The translations under genes were made by a program, and so were the position numbers. From the NCBI GenBank assembly GCA_049999805.1, contig JBNGIO010006316.1, forward strand, positions 560,983 through 593,658: DNA of 32,676 nt, given 5' to 3'. The DNA is from Folioceros fuciformis. Its lineage: Eukaryota; Anthocerotophyta; Anthocerotopsida; Anthocerotales. How positions within the stretch are numbered: position 1 is the stretch's first letter; the number at the start of each line of letters is the position of its first letter. Of the stretch, positions 1-9,975 are shown in pieces. The notes beneath the pieces are model-generated. The model was not told the DNA's origin, made no database searches, and was given only the letters and a program-made list of their open reading frames with translations.

Positions 1-709
1 CATATGGATCAGGCTTCGTTAACCCTAAACCATGGAGATCGTAATTCAATCTATTAAGGATTTTCGGCATACTAGATGGATGTGGGACAGAGATCGTTGC
101 GAGTGCCCCTTTTGCGGCAAACCAAGAAGTAGTAAAAGCCCAACTAGCTATTTGCATGTTTGCTGCTGAATTCGAGTTTGTGCCTTTCTTCACGATTACA
201 TGATGTCCACACAAGGTCCATGGGTTGAAGAGAATGTGCTAGAGACGGGCATAGATAAAGACAATTGCTCTTGTGGGCACAAAGAAAGTTGTCCATTGAA
301 AGCGGCTCATCCATCTCTAGGACAAGAGCTGCAGTAGAAACTAATTGCATCATCATCAGCCGACAAGCTGGCTTCGACCACGACGCGCTCGACCTCGGAG
401 GCATTAGAGACAGTAGGTTTCAGTGATAGGCACCGTCCCAATCACAGTTTTATTGCGTGTCAAAATTCGGCTGCTTGCAACACAACAAACTCACTAGGAA
501 TGAGCACGCATTCCAGAAGTGGATCCAGCAACAATGCGACAGCATTCAAAAGACTGCGGCGTGCTGGGGCAAAGGGGAAGAAGAAATGTAGGGAACACTG
601 AATTTAGAGTACAAAGTCCCGCAGGCCAAGGGTGGCAGGCTGTACACGGGACGGACAGCAGAGGATGGACCCCGAAGATTTAGAGAGGACCTAGCCTGAG
701 GCCATTAAC
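1..709. other. Intergenic / 3' flank of PsaD, no supported gene
   Basis: No convincing coding region is seen here. A short 86-codon minus-strand frame at 144-404 has no motif I recognise. The part nearest 709 is presumably the 3' UTR of the minus-strand PsaD gene. An exon of a gene running off the left edge cannot be excluded. Confidence 0.5.
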
Positions 710-1321
710 CTACAGCTCGTAGGCGGGCTTGCCGGTGAACTTCACAGTGGCAGGGTTGGCATTCTTGCCGATGCTTCGGCTGTTGATGTTGGTGCCCTTC
801 CTGCCAGCATTCACCTTCTCCGGGTAAACGCCGTCCTTGGGATGCAGGTACTGCACCTCACCGTTAGGGAACACTCGATAGAACTGGTACTGGATCTTGA
901 ACTTGGTGCGGAGTTTGGTACCGAGCGCCAAACACTGCTCCTTCCGAGCCAACTTCAGCAAGTTGGGGCCAGACCGCATGATGGCCGCCCCGCCGGTCGG
1001 CAACTCGAAGATCTGCTCCTTAGGGGACTCCCAGGTGATGACATAAAACTCCTCCACCTGCGCTTTGCGCAGGAGTCCGCCAGTGCTGCCTCCGAAGATG
1101 GGAGATGGCGTGTCTGGCTTCAGCTCCGGAGGAGTAAACCCTGCAGGTGCCTCAGTTGCTGCGGTCATGCACAGGCGGGCGCCGGCGCACGCTGCGTTCA
1201 GCCTCTGTCCGAAAAGGGCCGAGCTCCTGGCGAAGGAAGAGGAGGAGGCAGGCTTGCAGGAAGCTTCCTTCGCTGGCGCAGCCGCCACCAGGGCTGCTGA
1301 GGCTGATGCAATGGCCGCCAT
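710..1321 (-). CDS. PSAD: Photosystem I reaction centre subunit II (PsaD), plastid precursor
   Basis: PsaD is a stromal-side photosystem I subunit that forms the ferredoxin docking site and stabilises PsaC. The C-terminal ~150 residues carry the family signature: [22 protein letters not shown], then [34 protein letters not shown] and a tail ending [11 protein letters not shown] chose the ATG at 1319-1321 (203 aa) because it begins [14 protein letters not shown], an Ala/Ser-rich leader typical of a chloroplast transit peptide. The frame stays open upstream to 1429, but that extension looks like 5' UTR. The mature protein probably starts shortly after the Cys/Met-containing stretch near residue 50. 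The gene has one exon, unlike the intron-rich genes nearby, which is common for PsaD. The leader cleavage site is inferred. Confidence 0.97.
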   Translation of the reverse strand: MAAIASASAALVAAAPAKEASCKPASSSSFARSSALFGQRLNAACAGARLCMTAATEAPAGFTPPELKPDTPSPIFGGSTGGLLRKAQVEEFYVITWESPKEQIFELPTGGAAIMRSGPNLLKLARKEQCLALGTKLRTKFKIQYQFYRVFPNGEVQYLHPKDGVYPEKVNAGRKGTNINSRSIGKNANPATVKFTGKPAYEL

Positions 1322-1499
1322 TCCTGCTGTCGTCCTGGTCGTGTCCTGTGCACGGAACGCTGTGCGGGGAGGAAGCGTGAGGAAGATGGTGGAAACACCG
1401 TGGTTGCCTTGTGGTGATCTGCAAGACAAGCCGGTTTGGATGCGGAAGCGGAGGGCGGGAGCGCGGCCAGCACGCGGGCTCTCGGGGATAGACCGCGAG

Positions 1500-1550
1500 C
1501 TCGTCTGCCAATCCGCGCCCTGTGCGAGCGGATATAGTGCCGGCCAATCA
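1500..1550 (-). promoter_or_regulatory. Possible PsaD promoter elements (TATA-like plus CCAAT)
   Basis: Upstream of PsaD, the minus strand reads ACTATATCC at about 1530-1538. Two CCAAT motifs lie close by on the plus strand, near 1509 and at 1544-1548. The distance to the chosen start is about 200 bp, which would imply a long leader. The motifs are short and could be chance. Confidence 0.25.
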
Positions 1551-1671
1551 GAGTGCGTCGAACAAGGAGAGGTGAAGGAGGGTGAACGAAGGTGAAACCG
1601 AGTTAGGGCTGAGGTAAAAACATCAGTGTTGAGGTAAGAAAGTCAGTGTACAGCGCTGCAGAGCAAAGTCA

Positions 1672-3885
1672 TCAGAGGGTCCGTGGCACCGTAGTGGTGC
1701 GGCCCCCGTTGGCGCCCGACTCCAGCAGGGCTTCGATGACGGCAAGGTCGTGGAGGCTCTCCGCTACCGAGCTGCGGGGTTCTGCGTCCTCTGTCGCGCA
1801 CTCTTCAATCACGTCCCGCACGAAGCACTTCACCTCTTCTTGCAGTCCCTCGAATGGATAGAACACGGTTGTGGTGATCTCTGTCTCCTTTTTCGCCTCT
1901 GTCGAAGATAGGTGAGTGACCTATGCCATGGGAATGAGTACGAGAGGGTCAGGTAACCGCTGAAACAACTGAGCGGTAGGAAGCGATTCTTGGTTGTTGA
2001 CTTACTAGGTAGCCCGGACGTGAGTCTCTGGTCCCTCGTGAAACCTCCACAGTTCCTTCAGTTCCTACTACTCGCCAGAGGACCTGCGTCAGTTGACATG
2101 GTAAGCCTCATGTGAGAAATGCTATGGTGCAGCAACAGGTAGATGACTGGGAGGTGGAGACAGAACAGGTGGATGGGTACCTGGCGGGAAGTGGAAGCCC
2201 ATGACATGACGAGTACCCCTGGGCAGCCGTTTTCGAGTGTACTGCAAGCGCCATCACAGGGTTCAGCTCAGACTATGAAACTGATCAGCAATGACGTAGA
2301 GGAGTGGCTGCAGCGATTGCACCCTACAAGATTGCAGATACAGTGTCAGGAGGTGGCAAGCTCGGATCAGCGTGTGTTGTGATGGCGTTGACTGATATGA
2401 CGTCAAGCCCTGTGATCTGCAAACCACGAGACTCATATCAGGGGGAAAGGCACCTGAAGGGCCTTGCAGAGTAATACACACGAGCCGAAATACTGCTTCT
2501 CGATATTACCAGTCGGAGGCCTGCTACGAAGTGGACACCCCCATCCTTGATAAATGCTCCCTGCAAAACGATGAGGCAACACTATTTCACAGCTTCCAAG
2601 GATGCCTACCTACCGATGTCCCCATGCCGACACCACGCCTGCTCCAGGGATTTGGATGCCTCTCACAAACTGGATGCGCTTACTCCTCACACCTGAAAGG
2701 CAGGGTCCCTGCGCCACGCGCTTTTGTAGTAGGGATTTGAAGACTGCATGGGGGATTCAACGATGACTTGCACGTTCACATAACGCCCAATATCCTCTGC
2801 AACAATCACGGCCCCCTGCAGGAATGTGGAATTGCCGCAACTTCCGATTACCAACATGCTCAGCAGGCTTACTTTGACAAACGCAAGCGCTGAATCATTC
2901 CCACATACCGCGATCAGCCCAGGTTCGAAGCGGTAATTTTCTCCCACTGCCCAGATGGGTGCACTGATGCGAGGCGCGAGCACTTCGTCGTACATTCGGA
3001 TCACATCAAGTACTTCTTGCACACCTGCGGACACCAAGTAATAGCAAACTCGGCAGTGATTACCTGCTCAGTCTTAAAATGAAAAGGTCGTGCGCTACAA
3101 CATGATCATCGGTACAGCAAACTGAAACAGCTAAGAAAACAACACAAGTAGCTTTCTGGAATGAACTTACTTGAACCCACAGGCTTCTCTGCAACCATCA
3201 ATCATGTAACCACGGAAACGACTTAGAAAGGATGTTGAACATTTCAACCGGACAAGGAAGTTGAGAGCAGTACAGGAAAGCAAGATCAGTGCTGGCGAAG
3301 TCCTGTCTTGTAAGAGAGTTGGTTACCACCTTGGAGCACATGTTTTCCTGCCTGCAATGCTCGGGAGACAATCTGCAACTGCAAGGCAAAAGAGAGGACG
3401 ATGGAGAAAACGTGCAAACATTTGCTCCTACAAAGCAGGCACTGTGTAATTGCGGTGGAGGATCCGAAATTTGTGCTAACAAATGCCTCAGTCAACCTTC
3501 TGAGGTAAGGAGAGTGAGGCCCTACCTGGACTTGAGGAGGCAAAACAACAAAGACCCCGCGCACACTAGGATCCTGCAAAATCTCCTCCAATCCTTCTTC
3601 CCCCCACTTAGGTTCTGCATTCGGATAAACAGCTTGTGCTTGCGAGAACACTTCCACAGCTGCTTCCTGTTCAATTACGGTGAAGGTTCATCTCCCACAG
3701 GTTTGGAGTGTGGAATGGCGACAATGACAGCGAAGAAAGAACTTCCGGCCAAGGAGATATACCTGAGATCGGCTCCACACAGCTTTGAGGTTAACGGGAA
3801 GGACATTAAGCAAGGGCAAATAGTGCAACCGAGCGAAGGTGCCCGCTCCGAGCAATGCAAATCCAAGATCTGCTCCCTCCCCCAT
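1672..3885 (-). CDS. Gfo/Idh/MocA-family NAD(P)-dependent oxidoreductase, 11 exons
   Basis: Exons on the minus strand, by splice sites and phase: 3885-3763, 3666-3526, 3378-3330, 3188-3171 (18-nt microexon), 3024-2909, 2815-2693, 2560-2510, 2416-2328, 2241-2181, 2083-2006 and about 1887-1672. Joined, they give about 354 aa, the usual family length. The N-terminus has a Rossmann dinucleotide-binding loop (ALLGAGTFARLHYLP). It is followed by PSVRGVFVVLPP, the KHVLQEKPVG motif encoded across the microexon, and the C-terminal domain with ENYRFEPG, VESPMQSSNPYY, GGVHFVAGLR and WRVVGTEGTVEV. The last residues (SVAESLHDLAVIEALLESG) match the usual helix at the end of these enzymes. It resembles the plant cytosolic oxidoreductases of this family; the substrate is unknown. 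The start of the last exon (1887, or about 1898) is the least certain boundary. The gene lies head-to-head with the cornichon gene. Confidence 0.9.
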
Positions 3886-4200
3886 GATTTGGTATCAGCT
3901 AGCCCTCGCACCGAGAGAGTCTCGGACCAGTAGTGCGTACCAGACTATTTGTTCAAAACTATGAAGACAAGTGCTCCGTTCGATGTCGGGACCGACGAGA
4001 AACAAAATTAGGGTGTCGTCCTTCGACACCAATAGGCATCAGCATCGCAACAAGGACATATCCGTACTCTGGCGTGGGCTGGCGAACACAGTACCGAACC
4101 GGCACGCTGCCATCGCATGGATGCCAGCGGGAATCAACGACACCAATGATCTTGCTGGAACGGTTCGAATGCCCCAGCTGCCTGTCTCCAGGATCAAATC
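3886..4200. promoter_or_regulatory. Shared divergent promoter interval
   Basis: These 315 bp separate the start codons of the oxidoreductase (minus) and the cornichon gene (plus). They must hold both 5' UTRs and both promoters, so a bidirectional promoter is likely. No clear TATA box was found. Short open frames here are not conserved-looking. Confidence 0.5.
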
Positions 4201-4949
4201 ATGGTAGCGGGATTTACGCTGTGGTTAATTTCGTTCTTCGGTGTGGCTGGACAGTTGATGCTTCTTGTTTACCAAGTGAGTCGCATCTTTCACTACCGCA
4301 ATTTCAAAGTTCCAGCACCATGTGTGAGTCGTCGGAATTGTTGTTGCTGACCCTATGCGGGATTGCTTTCTGAGTTACTGACTGAATTGAGGCTATGTTC
4401 TGTGCAATTTTGGCAGCTAATGAGTCTATCCGATTTGGAGTTTGACTACATCAACCCCTACGACTCGGCAAGCAGGATCAACAGAGTTGTTCTTTGGGAT
4501 TTTGGTTTGCATGCTGCCTTGTCTGTCTTTTTTTTGCTCACTGGACACTGGATCATGTTTCTGGTGAATACCCCCCTGATATATTTCCACGGAAGATTGT
4601 AAGTGGATTCTGCTGTTGCTTTGAAGGCTTAGACTGTATTGAAACTTTATCTTCCCTGGACATTTTGTGTCACCGAGCTCTTATTCGACCGTTCCTATCC
4701 CTACTTGATCAGGTACCAGAGAAAACAGTATTTACTAGACGTGACGGAGATTTTTAATCAGTTAGATTATGAGAAGAAGTACAGGCTCGTGAAGCTAGGA
4801 TTCACTCTAGCCATCTTCTTCGTCGTTATTTTCAGGTAAGGTGTTGTGGAATATTTGAACATTCCTTGTTGCTCCAGGTGGTCAGTCAACTGAATTCCTT
4901 CTGGTTACGTTTTTGCAGGATGCTCTTGGTAATCATCGAAGACAGCTGA
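4201..4949 (+). CDS. CNIH: Cornichon family ER-to-Golgi cargo receptor (Erv14/CNIH), 4 exons
   Basis: Exons are 4201-4275, 4417-4598, 4713-4835 and 4919-4949, all with GT donors and AG acceptors and matching phases. The joined product is 136 aa, the normal size for plant and fungal cornichons. Exon 1 is a hydrophobic first membrane segment (TLWLISFFGVAGQLMLLVYQ). Exon 2 has the hallmark SDLEFDYINPYDSASRIN followed by a second membrane segment (LLTGHWIMFLVNTPL). Exon 3 has the plant-type LLDVTEIFNQLDYEKKYRLVKLGF and a third membrane segment. Exon 4 encodes only the tail MLLVIIEDS. These proteins load selected membrane cargo into COPII vesicles at the ER. The first start codon with a hydrophobic N-terminus was chosen. 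Confidence 0.95.
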
Positions 4950-5660
4950 GAGGCTCAGGCATCAGATGCGGCACTGAAGCCTTTGTCATATGTCTTCTTA
5001 GGAGCAAAGGTGCCACTGGCGAAGCCATGTACAAGCCGCAGCTGTTCCTGGGGCTGTTCAGAATTTGAGTAAGCACAGAGGGGCTTCGCATTCACGTGGT
5101 TGTCATACATGAAACGAGTTCAATGAAACGACAACTCTTGAAGGAAGGAATGCTGATGGATAATCTTGTCAAGAGGGTAAGCTTTGAAACTGACATGTGA
5201 TAAAGCAGACCTTTCCCATCTTGTCAAGACCATCCATCAGTATACCCTCGTAAGATTCAAGAGGGAACGAGTCCATATGATTGTCGAAGGACATGCTGAC
5301 TCCACTTTTCGCTTGAATTCAGGAAGGTGGCTGTGAGCACGTCAGGAAGATGATGAGCTGCTGCCAAAACGTAAAGATGTCTCGAGGACATCGATGATCA
5401 TATATACAAAGGCGATAATTTTGGGACCAGTTTCTAAACTAATTCGAACACCAGTGCTGCACCTCCCTGCAAAATTGTGAAAGAAGAGCTAGAAGCGAAC
5501 TGTCAAGCGCAATGAAGAAAAGCGCAGTACTTCTGGTTGTACAGACAGCAAGATGCAATCGACAGCGCCGAAAAGAAACAGAGTCGGATCAATCTAAAAC
5601 TGCCACTCCGAGTTCCATCCAAAATGCATTCTGCTCGACCGGGCGAGGCCATTTCAGTTC
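4950..5660. other. Intergenic, convergent 3' ends; contains an imperfect inverted repeat
   Basis: This interval lies between the stop of the plus-strand cornichon gene and the stop of the minus-strand gene at 5661. It should hold both 3' UTRs. An imperfect 22-bp inverted repeat (arms 5153-5174 and 5219-5240, about 19 of 22 matches) is present. No gene is supported. Confidence 0.6.
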
Positions 5661-6362
5661 TCAACCAGAACGCTCAAGCCGGGCACTGCGCCTGAGAGGA
5701 ACGGCACCAGACTTGATCTTGGCCAGCAGCGACTCGATCGCAGCCTCCTCGTCCTCTTCTTCCTCCTCATCCTCGCTGCTGTCCGAGCCGTGTTCCGACA
5801 AGTCTTCCTCATCGATTTCCCGCTTCGCAGCCTTCCCACGCAGCCGTTTAGCATCAGGAGCGGCGGTCACAGTTGTCCCGCCTCTCTTTTTCGAAGCATC
5901 AGGCTCTAACCTGGCAGATCCCTGTTTGAGCTTCTCCATCAAGTCCCTCCCGGCAGTGAGCCGCAACGGAGCCTTCTTGCTGGAAGACCTTTTCCTGTGC
6001 GGCTTCCATCTGGAGGATCTGTGCGAGGACTGTCCTCCAAACCAGCCTCTCCGCTTCAAACTATTCACGGTGCTGGAAGACTTGGCCGTCCGCAACTCTG
6101 CGTCCTCCACAGGCTCGGGCTCTGAGTCTTCATCCATTTCTCTCAGCTTGCTGAGCCGGCCCTCAATCTTCCCCTGGAACCGCTTGGTCTGCCTGCAGAG
6201 TCCCCCCATCCTCCACGACGCATCGGCGGCCCATCGTAAGAGCGATCCATTCACAGACGGCAGCGGATCCACCCTCTCCTCATCCGGCACATTAGCCAGG
6301 ATCCGGGGACGAGGCAGGGAGCTGCCGTAGAACTTGCCAGGCTTCAACGCAATCACCATCAC
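5661..6362 (-). CDS. Conserved plant-type charged nuclear protein of unknown function
   Basis: A single 233-codon frame. The N-terminus (KPGKFYGSSLPRPRI, then DERVDPLPSVNGSLLRWA and WRMGGLCRQTKRFQGKIEG) resembles an uncharacterised plant family whose members start with a GKFYG-SLPRPR motif; this is recalled, not searched. The middle is very basic (HRSSRWKPHRKRSSSKK; KRLRGKAAKRE), consistent with nuclear localisation signals. It is followed by an acidic Asp/Glu-Ser run (residues ~190-210) and a short predicted helix (AAIESLLAKIKSG). The alternating basic and acidic low-complexity composition suggests a chromatin- or nucleolus-associated protein, but no catalytic domain is seen. Two Met codons open the frame and either could be used. 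No introns were needed. Confidence 0.75.
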   Translation of the reverse strand: MMVIALKPGKFYGSSLPRPRILANVPDEERVDPLPSVNGSLLRWAADASWRMGGLCRQTKRFQGKIEGRLSKLREMDEDSEPEPVEDAELRTAKSSSTVNSLKRRGWFGGQSSHRSSRWKPHRKRSSSKKAPLRLTAGRDLMEKLKQGSARLEPDASKKRGGTTVTAAPDAKRLRGKAAKREIDEEDLSEHGSDSSEDEEEEEDEEAAIESLLAKIKSGAVPLRRSARLERSG

Positions 6363-7459
6363 GCCAACCCCGAAGCTCCGGCTGAGACCACGGCGCAGCG
6401 GAGAGTGGAGACGCGGGAGATGAAAGTCGACCGAGGCCCCAGGCAGACGGGGCGCAACCTTGCAGTGCAGGCGCTAGCCGCTTGCCCATGGCATCAAGGG
6501 AAGAAGCAGGCCGGGACGAAAGCTGGCGGGAAGGAGTGAAGACGCGGGAAAAGTTGGAATGAAAGCGGGAGCCGAATTGAAACCATACTGACCCGTCCTC
6601 CCCCGCCACTCGAACGAGACGAGTTTCACGACTCCACACAAGACAGTAAGGAGAGCGTCGTGCGGCACTTTCTTTTGCGCCGAAAGTGCATAACTTCAGC
6701 CTAGCTAGACTGCTAGAGCCAGAAGACCTAAAGTCATGGGTGACCTCGGGTTCCCTGGGCGTAATCGGTGTTGTGTTCGCCACTCTAGGCGCGTACCACA
6801 ACACCTCTAGAGCCTGTTAAACGCAGACAGACTTCCCACATTTCATATCCATCGAGGACAGGATTGGACAAACAGTGCTTTCCCATATTCCGTAACCCTG
6901 AAGATGACAAGATGCAAGCACAGGTGTGCGTGTGAAGGTGTCGACTTGCTCCCCAAGGGGATCAGGCAATGATCAACGCAGTAGACATGATAGCAGCAAG
7001 CTTAGGGGACGTCGCATTTTCAGCGCTAGGTATGTACAATGTCTAACAAATCAGACAGTAACATTGCTGAGCAACAGGTAGTTATGAGATGAGCAATCAC
7101 GCCCGTGGGTCTGGTGCTCCACAAGAAGTTCGCCCGTCCGCTCCGGAGAGTGGAGTTTCCCACACTTGTTTTACAATCTCCTCAGAGACTCTGAATACAT
7201 ATATGTACTCGCTCGCCCCGTGCCCTTAAAAAGGATGGATCTTCCATGTGCTGATGACCTGTCCTCTCCCTGATTGCATCCAGAAGAGTGTTCAATTCGC
7301 ATGTATCAAGAGTACGGCATTGCACGAGACACAGAGTAGGAGGTAGCTTTCCAGGCGAGCGCGGCAGGACATGAGGCACGACAAAAACTCACATCTTCGT
7401 CCAATAAATGTTCCTAGTACTACAATACCGGTGTCAAGCTGCAAAGAGGTTCACACCAG
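6363..7459. other. Intergenic, about 1.1 kb, no supported gene
   Basis: This lies upstream of the 233-aa gene and downstream of the FSP1-like gene, both on the minus strand. It should contain the promoter and 5' UTR of the former. The frames seen (for example minus 6292-6804) show no family motif and look random. Confidence 0.5.
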
Positions 7460-8878
7460 TCAGGCCGCCAATCCCAATTCTTTCCTTGTTTTGGGAATGA
7501 AGAGCGCTTTGCTCTTCATCGAGGAGAGGATTTTGCTCTGGAAAACGCCGAAGGGAAGATCTGCCACAGCGTTGTTCCGGCCCAGGCTGACGATGAATAT
7601 GGGCGGCCCTGACTTGTACAAGGCCGGCTTGGGGTTTTTCCCCGACTTGATGAGCGTCTTGATGTTCTTCGCCACCACCTCCGTATGCTTGATGGTGTAA
7701 TATCCTTGCTTGTTCTCCTGCAAAGCCCGCCACTCACACTATTGGTCCAGGGAAGGAGATGCGAACTCAGGAAATTTGTCCAGAGGAATTGTGGGCACCT
7801 TGATATTGGTAATGTCCCCGACGGCGAACACGTTCTCCTTGCCCTCAACGACCAGAGTCGAGGAGTTCACCTTCAACCTGCCGTCAGAGTCCACAGAACT
7901 CGCCAGAGACGAGTCCTGGAGCCAGCCGCTGCCCACCTTCTTCCCGATGGCCACGAACAGGGCATCGGCCGACAGAGACTTCCCTGAAGCGGTGGAGGAT
8001 GGTACCTCCGTTGAGCCGGGCTGGACTTCCACTCGGTCGTTCAGGATCACCTCCACCTTCCTCGACACCAACCAATCCAAGGCCTTCTTGCTCGCTTTCG
8101 GCCGGACAAACTCGATGAGCCTGTCCCCACCGTGCACCAGCGTCACCTTCTTGTCCGGGAAGTCGGTGACGATCTCGCCCGCCAGCTCCACGCCCACCGG
8201 GCCTCCTCCCACGATGAGCACGGAGTTGGCAGCAACCAGTCTCTTGTGCTCTGCCACACAGAAAGCCAGCCAGCCCAAGCGAGCCTCAGCACAAACGGCC
8301 AAGTCACCCATGGCCAGCCACCACAGCCAGCCCAGACGGATCCGTGTCGTATCCTACACGTCGACCCACCTGTCTCGAGGAAGGCGACGCGCTCCCCTCT
8401 AGTCGCAGGCCCCGAGAAGGTGGTGCCCGTGGCGATGATGAGGAAGTCGTAGGGCAAGGAGGAGCCATCGCTCAAGGCCACCTCCGTGTCCGTGACACTG
8501 GTGGCGCTGCTGTGCACCACGGTGCTCTTCTTCAGGTACTCGGAGTGCAGGAAGATGGCCTTTTCGGCAACCTTGGGCTCCACGATCAGCCGCAGGCCAG
8601 CGTAGGGGACCTCGAAGTAGTCCTTCCTGCGGGGAGGCCATCATCACACATCCACTATCCCCATCAGAGCCAGTTCCCCTGCTGCACCCAGAAAGGGTCC
8701 AGAAAAGAAAGCACAACGGCTCCCATTCCCAATCCGAATCCCAGCTCCCGCAGGCATAAACCAGGGGCACCTACGGATCCACGACAGTCACATTCGCCAC
8801 ATTCTCCAAGGCCTTGGCCGCATAGGCGCCTCCCACGCCTCCTCCAACAATCACCACGTTCTTCCTCGCATCCGCCAT
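7460..8878 (-). CDS. AIFM2: AIFM2/FSP1-like FAD-dependent NAD(P)H oxidoreductase, 4 exons
   Basis: Exons are 8878-8775, 8626-8370, 8250-7799 and 7717-7460; phases agree and the product is 356 aa, the usual size. Exon 1 begins MADARKNVVIVGGGVGGAYAAKAL, an FAD-binding GxGxxG Rossmann loop. Exon 2 has KDYFEVPYAGLRLIVEP and the YDFLIIATGTTFSGP segment. Exon 3 starts the NAD(P)H-binding domain (VLIVGGGPVGVELAGEI) and contains the FAD-contacting FAVGDITNIK. Exon 4 has QGYYTIKHTEVVAKNI and the family C-terminus (TRKELGL). Such plant proteins are called apoptosis-inducing factor homologues; the animal relative reduces ubiquinone and vitamin K. There is no transit peptide or strong membrane segment. 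Quinone reductase activity is inferred from family membership only. Confidence 0.92.
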
Positions 8879-9975
8879 GGATGGTTGCAGTGGCACGCTG
8901 CTGCGCTGCAGAAGCACAGACTCCAGGACACCGGCAGAGGAGAGGGCACGAGACGAGACGAGACGGCACAGCAGTAGCGATCCCTCAAGAGTCTAGATTT
9001 CACTCACGCAGGCTGACCGAGAGCGCATCACAAGCAGCAATTAATAGGCACGCCTCAGCCGCAGTCAGGGCTCGTCTTCCTCATGAACCGCCCCTAGAAG
9101 GCTCGCACAATTCGGCTATGCCGGACCCACCTTTGTATTTCATCTTTCCCTCCCTTGCCGTTGAGATTCACTTCCGGCCCACCTCCAACCAAGTTTTTGT
9201 AATCGACTGTCATTCACAGGACTGGAAGGAGAAGTGTATTTAACTTCTTGACATAAAGTCAGAGCAATGAAACAAGGGTTTACAGGGCTCGAGACCATAT
9301 GTAACTGTAACTTTCGAGGACTTTGTACTTCGGGAGTGAATTTTCACGATTCAAAAGTCTTCGATACGGGGAGTCAAGATGCTGAGCTGCCAGACAGCTA
9401 GACAAATAAAGCAAAGAGCAGGAGGACGGGGCTGGGCCATCGACCCACCGCACCCATCTCTGCTCTCTCCAGACATGAGCTTAGAGCGTCAGAGCACAGT
9501 GGAAATTGCAAAGCAAGTCCAGATTAGACTCACAAAAACCTGGTTCCACTCTGTCCACGTTCAATGCTCCCGATATTCATCAAGGAAGGGATCACTCCTA
9601 AAGTGGGCAAGTGTGCACCCTGTCCACAGCAACTGCTTCTGTAGAGTAGGTGCATACATGTAACATCCCAGAGCTACGCACCCTTTTAGGACAGGCCTAG
9701 AGCGGGATGTGGAATGTTCCCGAAAGCATGTGACGAGCGAGACCATGACTCACTACGAGTCCAGCTTGATGACGCTTTACAGCCTGCATTCAAGGCGGCA
9801 TGTGGGTGGGCCACCGCCCGCTTCCCTGACTAAGTGGCCATACAATGGAGACGGCACAGGCACAGTAACAGTAGCTGCGCCACACACAGCCGCATGACGT
9901 GCAGTTTGGCAGTTCCCACCTCCCTGCCGTCGGCCTTGTTCGTATCCCAGATTCTCCTCACGCTCCCCGAGCACG
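8879..9975. other. Intergenic, about 1.1 kb, no supported gene
   Basis: This is upstream of the FSP1-like gene and downstream of the APE2 stop codon, all on the minus strand. A short GAGAC triplication occurs near 8948. No protein-family motif or RNA gene was recognised. Confidence 0.5.

Noticed and set aside
842-1595. Overlapping plus- and minus-strand frames over PsaD
   Set aside because: They are shadows of the G/C-rich PsaD coding region and its leader; none has a family motif.
5512-6330. 272-codon plus-strand frame rich in Ser
   Set aside because: It is the antisense of the 233-aa minus-strand gene; its Ser runs are the complement of the acidic Glu/Asp stretch.
8344-9243. 299-codon plus-strand frame over the FSP1-like gene
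   Set aside because: Antisense shadow of exons 1-2 plus upstream DNA; composition is Pro/His/Arg-rich with no motif.
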